DNA of 9,133 nucleotides from DASZTU01 sp035547675. Lineage in GTDB: Bacteria; Pseudomonadota; Alphaproteobacteria; Rhizobiales; Devosiaceae. Shown piece by piece: positions 1 through 5,333 of this stretch; within the stretch, counting starts at the first letter, position 1, and the number at the start of each line of letters is the position of its first letter. The stretch covers positions 1 to 9,133 of the forward strand of contig DASZUI010000205.1 of NCBI GenBank assembly GCA_035547675.1. Reading direction: 5' to 3'. Below the pieces are notes generated by a model. The model did not search any database and was not told the DNA's origin. It saw only the letters and a program-made list of their open reading frames with translations. The translations under genes were made by a program, and so were the position numbers.

Positions 1-546
1 GCGCACCGTGATGGTGGGCAGCCTGATGCCGATCCCGTCGACGAAGCCGCGCCGCGAATAGTCGTTGAGCAGCAATTCGCCGATGGCCTTCTGCGTGCCG
101 TAGCTGGTCAGCGGCGTCGAGAAGAATTCGTCGCCAATGGCGTCGGGGAACGGCGCCCCGAACACGGCGATCGAGGAGGTGAAGACCAGCCGCGGGAAAT
201 AGGGAGTCTTCATCCCCTCCTGCCGGACCGCCTCCAGCAGATAGCGCGTACCGTCGAGATTGATGCGGTAGCCCTTGTCGAAATCGGCCTCCGCCTCGCC
301 CGAAACGATCGCCGCCAGGTGAAAGATCATGTCCGCCCGCGCGGCCACGAGCGACGCCGCGGCGCCGGGCGACGACAGATCGAGGGCGACCCGCGCTTCG
401 TTCGGCAGCCCGGCCGGCGCCGGCTCGACCACATCGGCCAGCGTCGCCCGCTCGATGGCACGGCCGGCGAGTTGCCCCGATTTGGCGAGCGCGGCGCTCA
501 GCTTGCGGCCGACCATGCCGGCCGCCCCGATGATCAGAACATGCAT
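1..546 (-). CDS. denD: D-erythronate dehydrogenase-like NAD-dependent epimerase/dehydratase family protein (3' part beyond window)
   Basis: This is the N-terminal 182 residues of an extended short-chain dehydrogenase; the remainder lies off the left edge. The start is ATG at 546, preceded by a strong Shine-Dalgarno (GGGAGGA, about 550-556). Visible motifs are the Rossmann glycine motif GAAGMVG (residues 7-13), an FTSS strand with Ser124/Ser125, and the catalytic pair Tyr149-x-x-x-Lys153 in SYGTQK, followed by GELLLNDYSRRGFVDG and RLPTITVR. That last stretch is what I recognise as the DenD type, which oxidises D-erythronate to its 2-keto acid with NAD in a four-carbon acid-sugar catabolic route. 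The family assignment as an NAD-dependent epimerase/dehydratase is firm. The exact substrate is inferred from sequence resemblance, and no partner genes (kinase, isomerase, decarboxylase) are in the window to confirm it. It is transcribed divergently from mazG across a 122-bp gap. Confidence 0.8.
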   Translation of the reverse strand, partial: MHVLIIGAAGMVGRKLSAALAKSGQLAGRAIERATLADVVEPAPAGLPNEARVALDLSSPGAAASLVAARADMIFHLAAIVSGEAEADFDKGYRINLDGTRYLLEAVRQEGMKTPYFPRLVFTSSIAVFGAPFPDAIGDEFFSTPLTSYGTQKAIGELLLNDYSRRGFVDGIGIRLPTITVR

Positions 547-566
547 TGGAGTCCTCCCTTGCCCCG

Positions 567-594
567 TCATTACGACATGCACGTCCAACTGCAA
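567..594 (-). promoter_or_regulatory. possible housekeeping promoter for the denD-like gene
   Basis: On the minus strand a TTGCAG hexamer (589-594) and a TAATGA hexamer (567-572) are separated by 16 bases. They lie 21 to 48 bases upstream of the denD ATG, and the SD sits just downstream of the predicted start site. The match to sigma-70-type boxes is partial and could be chance in a 122-bp divergent spacer. I saw no convincing promoter for mazG on the other strand. Confidence 0.25.
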
Positions 595-668
595 AGCGCC
601 CGCAAGGGGTTCTGCCACAGCCGATGGCGGGTTATCCTGGCCCATCTCCCTTCAGCCGAAAGACCCAG

Positions 669-1502
669 ATGCAGCCCTCCCGCGAACTCTCCCGCCTCGT
701 CGAGATCATGGCCCGGCTCCGCGATCCCAATGGCGGCTGCCCCTGGGACCTCGAACAGGATTTTTCGACGATCAGCAATTACACCATCGAAGAGGCCTAT
801 GAGGTCGCCGACGCCATCGAGCGGCAGGACTACGACGATCTGCGCGAGGAGTTGGGCGACCTGCTCCTGCAGCCCGTCTATCACGCGCAGATGGCGAGCG
901 AGCGCGGCCTGTTCGACATCGGCGACGTCATCGAGGCCGTGACGGCCAAAATGATCCGCCGCCACCCCCATGTCTTCGGCCCTGATGCCGCCGAGGGCGC
1001 TGCCGGCGCCACGGCTCGCTGGGAGGCGATCAAGGCCGAGGAGCGGGCCCGCAAGGCCGCTCACCGCCCTGCGGAGGCGCCCCCCTCGCTATTGGACAAT
1101 ATCCCGCTGCCGCTCCCTGCCCTGACCCGTGCCGAAAAGCTGGCGCGTCGCGCCGCCTCGGTCGGCTTCGATTGGCCCAGCACCGACGCCGTCCTCGGCA
1201 AGGCGCAGGAGGAGCTGGCGGAAGTCGCCGAGGCCGTGGCGAGCGGCGACAGGGCCGCGATCGCTGAAGAACTCGGCGACCTGCTCTTCGCCGTCGCCAA
1301 TGTCGCGCGGCATCTCGGGGTCGATCCCGAAGCGGCGCTGCGCGATGCCAATGCCAAGTTCACCCGCCGCTTCGCCTATGTCGAGCAGCGCGCCCGCGAG
1401 GATGGCATCGACCTCGAGACCGCGGGCCTCGAACGCCTGGATGGCTATTGGAACGAGGTGCGCGCGCGGGACAAGGCGGCGTCTCGGCCGGCGAAAGGCT
1501 AG
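669..1502 (+). CDS. mazG: nucleoside triphosphate pyrophosphohydrolase MazG
   Basis: MazG hydrolyses (deoxy)nucleoside triphosphates to monophosphate and pyrophosphate, cleaning the nucleotide pool; E. coli MazG has also been linked to lowering (p)ppGpp. The 277-residue protein from ATG 669 matches the family length (about 260-280) and contains both tandem MazG domains. The first has CPWD (24-27), the metal-binding EEAYE (41-45) and EELGDLL (60-66), then RRHPHVF (97-103). The second has EELAEVAEA (181-189) and EELGDLLF (200-207), then KFTRRF. The open frame extends upstream to 546, but those 41 residues have no family character and would place the start on top of the denD start, so ATG 669 (MQPSREL) is preferred although its SD is weak. 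No mazEF toxin genes are adjacent. In many Hyphomicrobiales mazG lies near hfq-hflX; here it converges on them with a small inserted gene between. Confidence 0.95.
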   Translation: MQPSRELSRLVEIMARLRDPNGGCPWDLEQDFSTISNYTIEEAYEVADAIERQDYDDLREELGDLLLQPVYHAQMASERGLFDIGDVIEAVTAKMIRRHPHVFGPDAAEGAAGATARWEAIKAEERARKAAHRPAEAPPSLLDNIPLPLPALTRAEKLARRAASVGFDWPSTDAVLGKAQEELAEVAEAVASGDRAAIAEELGDLLFAVANVARHLGVDPEAALRDANAKFTRRFAYVEQRAREDGIDLETAGLERLDGYWNEVRARDKAASRPAKG

Positions 1503-1519
1503 CAACAGCGGCCGGCCTG

Positions 1520-1622
1520 GAGCGTTTTCAGGAAAGGTGGTTCCACTTTTCCGGTTCGAAAACGCGACAACTCAAGAACTTGGAGCTCACGTTCCGATTC
1601 AATCAGAATGTGAAATGCTCTA
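1520..1622 (+). repeat. 103-bp palindromic intergenic element, copy 1
   Basis: It matches 1992-2094 at 95 of 103 positions with no gaps, in the same orientation. It contains a two-part hairpin (outer CGTTTTC/GAAAACG, inner GGAAAGGTGG/CCACTTTTCC with a TT loop), then a smaller hairpin near 1592-1608 with one mismatch. The ends are approximate inverted repeats (TGGAGCGTTTT against GAAATGCTCTA). A 5-bp direct repeat GCCTG lies immediately on both sides (1515-1519 and 1623-1627), which would fit a target-site duplication of a mobile palindromic element. It begins 17 bp after the mazG stop and could act as an mRNA 3'-end structure. There is no coding capacity. It resembles palindromic repeats seen in many Hyphomicrobiales intergenic regions; no database name was checked. 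Confidence 0.9.
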
Positions 1623-1668
1623 GCCTGTTGCATGGGAGCGACATGCTGCCTCGACATTCCCTCGATTT

Positions 1669-1693
1669 GGAACGTTAGCCAGCCCTTCTCGTT
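1669..1693 (+). promoter_or_regulatory. EcfG-type (general stress response) promoter
   Basis: GGAAC at 1669-1673 and CGTT at 1690-1693 are separated by exactly 16 bases. This matches the consensus GGAAC-N16/17-CGTT of the alphaproteobacterial general stress sigma factor EcfG (PhyR-NepR-EcfG pathway). The CGTT box ends 53 bp before the ATG of the small secreted protein, giving a leader of roughly 45 nt. A 6-bp inverted repeat GCCAGC/GCTGGC (1678-1683, 1695-1700) overlaps the core. The orientation and spacing are those of a working promoter for this gene; activity is inferred. Confidence 0.65.
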
Positions 1694-1746
1694 AGCTGGC
1701 ATATGCCGGCGCAAGCGTCGGCGCGTTCTAAACGAAGGAAAATCAG

Positions 1747-1992
1747 ATGCTTAGGAAGTCCCTTGCGGTCGCCGTCGCGGCCGCCAGCATTATCGCGTCA
1801 ACCGCTGGCATCGGTTCGGCCGTCGCTGCGCCGCCGCCGCCACCGCGTCACATGCCGCCGCCGCCGATACACCGCATGCTGCCCCCGCCGATCCGGCACA
1901 TCTTGCCGCCGCCGCGCCCGCATCGCGTGTGCGAGGTGGTGTTCATCCATCACCATCGGCATGTGTATTGCCACTGGGTTCGCCGGCGCTAG
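1747..1992 (+). CDS. small secreted proline/histidine-rich protein of unknown function
   Basis: This 81-residue protein has a clear SD (AAGGA, about 8 bases before the ATG). Residues 1-28 form a typical Sec signal peptide: positive Arg3/Lys4, a hydrophobic Ala/Val/Ile core, and an A-V-A cleavage site after about residue 27. The mature part is about 54 residues. Residues 29-60 are four imperfect 8-residue repeats (PPPPPRHM, PPPPIHRM, LPPPIRHI, LPPPRPHR), followed by a tail with two cysteines (62 and 75) enclosing an HHHRH cluster, ending CHWVRRR. With nine His and two Cys, metal binding or envelope association is conceivable, but this is a guess; I recognise no named family. It sits alone between two 103-bp repeats, with an EcfG-type promoter upstream, so it probably belongs to the general stress regulon. 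Its TAG stop overlaps the left end of the second repeat. Signal peptide, repeats, RBS and promoter together argue it is a real gene. Confidence 0.75.
   Translation: MLRKSLAVAVAAASIIASTAGIGSAVAAPPPPPRHMPPPPIHRMLPPPIRHILPPPRPHRVCEVVFIHHHRHVYCHWVRRR
1831..1926 (+). repeat. four 24-bp imperfect tandem repeats inside the small secreted protein gene
   Basis: The units are 1831-1854, 1855-1878, 1879-1902 and 1903-1926. Each encodes eight residues built on a PPP core followed by Arg/His/Ile and ending in Met, Ile or Arg. The unit length is an exact codon multiple, so gain or loss of a unit would keep the frame. The units have diverged most in their 3' halves. Confidence 0.8.
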
Positions 1993-2094
1993 AGCGTTTT
2001 CAGGAAAAGTGGTTCCACTTTTCCGGTTCGAAAACGCGACAAGTCAAGAACTTAGAGCTTGCGTTCTGATGCAATCAGAAGGTGAAATGCTCTA
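1992..2094 (+). repeat. 103-bp palindromic intergenic element, copy 2
   Basis: This is the better-preserved copy. The inner stem GGAAAAGTGG (2003-2012) / CCACTTTTCC (2015-2024) is perfect, and the outer stem is CGTTTTC (1995-2001) / GAAAACG (2030-2036). A second perfect stem is TTCTGAT (2064-2070) / ATCAGAA (2074-2080). With two more bases on the left the ends become TAGAGC (1990-1995) and GCTCTA (2089-2094), an exact terminal inverted repeat; the left one contains the TAG stop of the upstream gene. It fills the gap between two convergent genes, ending 7 bp before the last base of hflX, and probably marks the 3' ends of both transcripts. There is no U-tract, so a classic intrinsic terminator is not claimed. 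Confidence 0.9.
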
Positions 2095-2101
2095 GGCAAC
2101 C

Positions 2102-3457
2102 CTACTCCGCGATCCGCCCGGCGAAGCGTTCCGCGAACGCGGCCCTGTAGCGGGGGTCGACACGCACCTCATAAGTGGTGCCGGTATCGTCGGGCGGCTC
2201 GGTGCCGATGATCTGGGCGTGGCCATAAAGCCAGCCCACATCGGCTCCGGCGGTAAAGGGTACATGCACCCGGTAGGTCCGCGCCTCCCGGCCGATAATC
2301 TCCTCGATCGCCAGCAGCAGTTGGTCGAGGCCCTCCCCCGTCAGCGCGGAAACCTGTACCACGCCGGCGACCTGTCCGGCGGGCTCGGCGGCGACCACGA
2401 ACCCTGCGCCATTTTCCGTTTCGCGCGGCAACAGATCGATCTTGTTCCAGACCTCCAGGATCGGCTTGTCCGACGGCACCCCGAGCTCCGCCAGCACGCT
2501 GACGACGTCGCGCGCCTGCGCTGCGTGGTCGGGATTGGACACATCGCGCACATGCAGGATCAGATCTGCCTCCACGACCTCCTCCAGCGTCGCCCGGAAG
2601 GCCGCCACCAGGTCGTGCGGCAGCTCGGATACGAAGCCGACCGTGTCGGACAGCATCACCTCGCGGCCATGTGGCAGCGCCAGCTTGCGCAGCGTGGTGT
2701 CGAGCGTGGCGAACAGCAGGTTTTTGGCGAAAACCTCGGCGCCCGTCAGCGTGTTGAACAGCGTCGACTTGCCGGAATTGGTGTAGCCCACCAGCGCAAC
2801 GATGGGGTATTTCGCATCCTCGCGCCGCCCGCGCTGCTGCGCCCGGGTCTTCTTGACCTTCTCGAGCCGATCCTCGATGACCGCGATCCGCTCCTGCAGC
2901 AGGCGTCGGTCCGTTTCGATCTGCGTTTCACCCGGACCGCCCAGAAAGCCGAAGCCGCCGCGCTGGCGCTCGAGGTGCGTCCATGAGCGGACCAGGCGGC
3001 CCTTCTGGTAATTCAGGTGCGCGAGCTCCACCTGCAGCACGCCTTCGCGCGTCGCCGCCCGCTCGCCGAAGATCTCGAGGATCAGCCCGGTGCGGTCCAG
3101 CACCTTGGCCTTTGTCTCCGTCTCGAGGTTGCGCTGCTGCACCGGCGTCAGCGCGGTATCGACCAGCACGAGCTCGACCTCATTGTCCTTCACCTGCCGC
3201 GCCAGGGCTTCCACCTGCCCCTGCCCCAGGAAGGTCGCCGGCCGCACGTCACGCACGCGCAGCACGTCGGAGAAGGCGACTTCGACATGGATGGCCTCGG
3301 CCAGTCCCTCGAACTCGCCGCGCCGGGCCTCGATCGCATGGTTGCTGGCGGCGCCCCGCACGTCCGGGCAGACCAGCCCGACCCGAGTGGGCTTCTCGCG
3401 CTGGTCGATGAAGCGTGCCGGTCCGCCGGGGCGGTCCTCGTCGTCGAACTCTGTCAT
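2102..3457 (-). CDS. hflX: ribosome-associated GTPase HflX
   Basis: HflX is a translational GTPase of the Obg-HflX class that binds the 50S subunit and splits stalled 70S ribosomes under stress. From ATG 3457 it is 451 residues. In order, it has the HflX N-terminal domain (about residues 25-115, with the GQGQVEAL segment), the middle helical domain with DRTGLILEIF and the GGPGETQIETDRR signature, a long charged helix, and then the G domain. G-domain motifs are G1 GYTNSGKST (224-232), G2 in FATLDTTLR, G3 DTVGF (271-275) and G4 NKID (338-341). All nucleotide-binding residues are intact. The frame is open up to a TTG at 3493, but that 12-residue extension is not family-like, so ATG (MTEFDDED) is preferred; its SD is weak, suggesting translation coupled to hfq. 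It follows hfq by 47 bp on the same strand, a pairing conserved across proteobacteria. Confidence 0.96.
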   Translation of the reverse strand: MTEFDDEDRPGGPARFIDQREKPTRVGLVCPDVRGAASNHAIEARRGEFEGLAEAIHVEVAFSDVLRVRDVRPATFLGQGQVEALARQVKDNEVELVLVDTALTPVQQRNLETETKAKVLDRTGLILEIFGERAATREGVLQVELAHLNYQKGRLVRSWTHLERQRGGFGFLGGPGETQIETDRRLLQERIAVIEDRLEKVKKTRAQQRGRREDAKYPIVALVGYTNSGKSTLFNTLTGAEVFAKNLLFATLDTTLRKLALPHGREVMLSDTVGFVSELPHDLVAAFRATLEEVVEADLILHVRDVSNPDHAAQARDVVSVLAELGVPSDKPILEVWNKIDLLPRETENGAGFVVAAEPAGQVAGVVQVSALTGEGLDQLLLAIEEIIGREARTYRVHVPFTAGADVGWLYGHAQIIGTEPPDDTGTTYEVRVDPRYRAAFAERFAGRIAE

Positions 3458-3504
3458 GCGGTGGCTTTTACCGGCGGCGGCCGGAAAACGCAAAGGCAGT
3501 CCGG

Positions 3505-3756
3505 CTATTCGCCTTCCACCGCATGTTCGGGATCGAACAATTGGATCGGGCCGCCGGGCATGATCGTCGAGATGGCGTGCTTATAGACGAGCTGCGATTG
3601 CGCATCGCGCCGCAGCAGCAGGCAGAAATTGTCGAACCAGGTGATCACGCCCTGCAGCTTGACGCCGTTGACGAGGAAGATCGTCACCGGGACCTTTTGC
3701 TTGCGAACGTGGTTGAGAAAAGCGTCCTGCAGATTCTGCGCTTTTTCGCCGGGCAT
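3505..3756 (-). CDS. hfq: RNA chaperone Hfq
   Basis: Hfq is the hexameric Sm-like protein that pairs small RNAs with mRNAs. The 83-residue protein covers the whole Sm fold. Sm1 includes LQD (9-11), PVTIFLVNG (23-31) and KLQG (33-36); Sm2 includes the YKHAIST motif (58-64). Gln10 corresponds to E. coli Gln8, and the Tyr58-Lys59-His60 pocket is intact, so both proximal and lateral RNA sites look functional. The C-terminal tail is short (about 18 residues after the Sm fold), as in other alphaproteobacteria. ATG 3756 has a good SD (AAGAGG). It lies between ntrX (194 bp upstream) and hflX, the standard Hyphomicrobiales context, where Hfq ties into nitrogen regulation. Confidence 0.97.
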   Translation of the reverse strand: MPGEKAQNLQDAFLNHVRKQKVPVTIFLVNGVKLQGVITWFDNFCLLLRRDAQSQLVYKHAISTIMPGGPIQLFDPEHAVEGE

Positions 3757-3768
3757 TGGAGGCCTCTT

Positions 3769-3833
3769 GTCGGTTCGCCGACGGGCCGGGAGGAATGCCC
3801 GTCAGGCGCTGTGGCGGACGCCGCCGCGGCGTC
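3769..3833 (-). promoter_or_regulatory. structured 5' leader upstream of hfq
   Basis: Within 80 nt upstream of the hfq ATG the minus strand can form three stems. These are GTCGG-CGAA-CCGAC (3769-3782), GACGGGC/GCCCGTC with a 10-nt loop (3780-3803, sharing bases with the first stem and so mutually exclusive with it), and GACGCCG-CGG-CGGCGTC (3817-3833), extendable by GGC/GCC around a bulge. The nearest structure ends 12 nt before the start codon, close to the SD. E. coli Hfq represses its own translation through its leader; a comparable role here is inference. No convincing promoter was picked out in 3757-3950. Confidence 0.4.
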
Positions 3834-3932
3834 GCCTAAATGCGGAAAACATCACATTGCGCGGCACTATTGCATAGAACACGACACCTGCATACCCGCG
3901 CCCGGTACAAAGGTGCCATGCCGCCGGCCCGC

Positions 3933-3949
3933 TTGAACCAGCGGTTGAA
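3933..3949 (-). terminator. hairpin directly after the ntrX stop (weak terminator or mRNA-stabilising stem)
   Basis: A perfect 7-bp stem TTCAACC/GGTTCAA with a 3-nt GCT loop begins one base after the ntrX TAA. It is not followed by a U-run, so strong intrinsic termination is unlikely. It may stabilise the ntrYX mRNA end or attenuate read-through into hfq. Confidence 0.35.
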
Positions 3950-3950
3950 C

Positions 3951-5333
3951 TTACAGCCCCAGCGACTTGATCTTGCGGTGCAAGGCGCTGCGCTCCATGC
4001 CCACGAATTCGGCCGTCTTGGAGATGTTGCCGCCGAACCGCTCGATCTGCGCCAGCAGGTATTGCCGCTCGAACACCTCGCGCGCCTCGCGCAGCGGCAG
4101 GCTCATCAGATGCGCCGACGCATCGGTGTCGCCCACCGTCGGCAGCACCTCGCCGATGTCGGACGGCAGCATGGCCGCGGTGATGATCCCGTCGGCCGGC
4201 GCCTGGTCCTTGACCAGGATCAAAAGCCGCTCGATCGAGTTGCGCAATTGCCGGGCGTTGCCCGGCCATTCCTGCCCCTGCAGGACGGCGATGGCGTCGT
4301 CGCCGATCGAGAGCCGGTGCAGATTGTGCATGCGCGAGATCTGGTCGAGGAACAGCGTCACCAGCGGCGGAATGTCCTCGCGCCGCTCCCGCAGCGGCGT
4401 CAGGTGCAGCGGCACGATCGACAGCCGGTGGAACAGGTCGGAGCGGAACGCCCCCTCCTCGATGAGCTGCGACAGGTTCTGCGAGCTCGAGGAGATGACG
4501 CGCACGTCGATCGGCACCGCCAGCTGCCCGCCCACGCGGTTGAAGCGGTTCTCGACCAGCATGCGCAGCAATTGCCCCTGCGCCGCCTGCGGCAGCGTGC
4601 CGATCTCGGAGAGATAGAGCGTCCCGCCATGGGCGCGCTCGAAGGCGCCGACCTCCGTTCGCACGATCCCCGTCTTGTCGCGCACCTCGCGCCCGAACAG
4701 CACCACGGGGACTTCGTCCGGAGCATAGAGCGAAACATTGATCTCCACGAACGGCGCCTCGGCGCGCGCGCTGCGCTGGTGGATCAGACGGGCGCTCAGC
4801 CCCTTGCCGGTGCCCGACGGGCCGGAAATGAAGATGCGGGAATTGGTTGGCGCCGATTTTTCGATCACCGCCCGCGCCTGCTGGATCGCCGGAGAAGTGC
4901 CGACCAAATCCATGGCATGGCTGGTCGAGCGCTCCTTGAGCACCTCGACCTCGTTCCTGAGCCGCGTCGCCTCCATGGCGCGCTGCGTGATGAGCAGCAG
5001 CCGGTCGATCTTGAACGGCTTCTCGATGTAATCATAGGCGCCGCGCCGGATGGCGCTCACGGCGGTTTCGACATTCCCATGCCCGGAGATCATCACCACC
5101 GGCATTTCGGGGTGCTGGCTCTGGAACAGGTCGAGCAGTTGCAGGCCGTCGAGACGGCTCCCCTGCATCCAGATATCGAGAAACACCAGGCTCGGCCGCC
5201 GCCGGGCGATCTCGTTCAGGGCGGAATCGGCGTCATGCGCCTGCCGTGTTTCGTAGCCCTCGTCCTCGAGAATGCCGGCGATGAGATCGCGAATATCGTC
5301 CTCGTCGTCGATGATCAGTATGTCGAGCGCCAT
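3951..5333 (-). CDS. ntrX: nitrogen assimilation response regulator NtrX
   Basis: NtrX is the response regulator partner of NtrY, controlling nitrogen, redox and envelope-related genes in alphaproteobacteria. The 460-residue protein has a receiver domain (1-120) with acidic pocket Asp9/Asp10, phospho-acceptor Asp53, Ser83 and Lys105. It then has an AAA+ domain (about 140-380) with Walker A GPSGTGKG (171-178) and the WPGNARQLRN sensor II region, and a Fis-type helix-turn-helix (about 414-460, ending KIKSLGL). Two ATPase/sigma-54 motifs are degenerate. The GAFTGA loop position reads RDKTGI (218-223), and Walker B reads LYLSEIG (239-245), with Ser242 where Asp is usual. The residue after the Walker A lysine is Gly rather than the usual Glu. 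Loss of GAFTGA has been described for other alphaproteobacterial NtrX proteins; the Walker B change is less expected. The ATG overlaps the ntrY stop by one base (TAATG), implying translational coupling. Confidence 0.95.
   Translation of the reverse strand: MALDILIIDDEDDIRDLIAGILEDEGYETRQAHDADSALNEIARRRPSLVFLDIWMQGSRLDGLQLLDLFQSQHPEMPVVMISGHGNVETAVSAIRRGAYDYIEKPFKIDRLLLITQRAMEATRLRNEVEVLKERSTSHAMDLVGTSPAIQQARAVIEKSAPTNSRIFISGPSGTGKGLSARLIHQRSARAEAPFVEINVSLYAPDEVPVVLFGREVRDKTGIVRTEVGAFERAHGGTLYLSEIGTLPQAAQGQLLRMLVENRFNRVGGQLAVPIDVRVISSSSQNLSQLIEEGAFRSDLFHRLSIVPLHLTPLRERREDIPPLVTLFLDQISRMHNLHRLSIGDDAIAVLQGQEWPGNARQLRNSIERLLILVKDQAPADGIITAAMLPSDIGEVLPTVGDTDASAHLMSLPLREAREVFERQYLLAQIERFGGNISKTAEFVGMERSALHRKIKSLGL

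Noticed and set aside
546..668. Extended N-terminus for MazG starting at 546
   Set aside because: The 41 extra residues do not resemble MazG and would fill the whole denD-mazG divergent spacer; ATG 669 gives a normal-length protein.
1448..1678. Small plus-strand frames through the 103-bp repeats (1448-1678 and 1703-2095)
   Set aside because: They overlap mazG or the small secreted gene in another frame and derive much of their length from repeat sequence.
1500..2100. Composite transposon around the small gene
   Set aside because: No transposase is encoded; the flanking elements are only 103 bp and non-coding, so only a cassette-like arrangement can be claimed.
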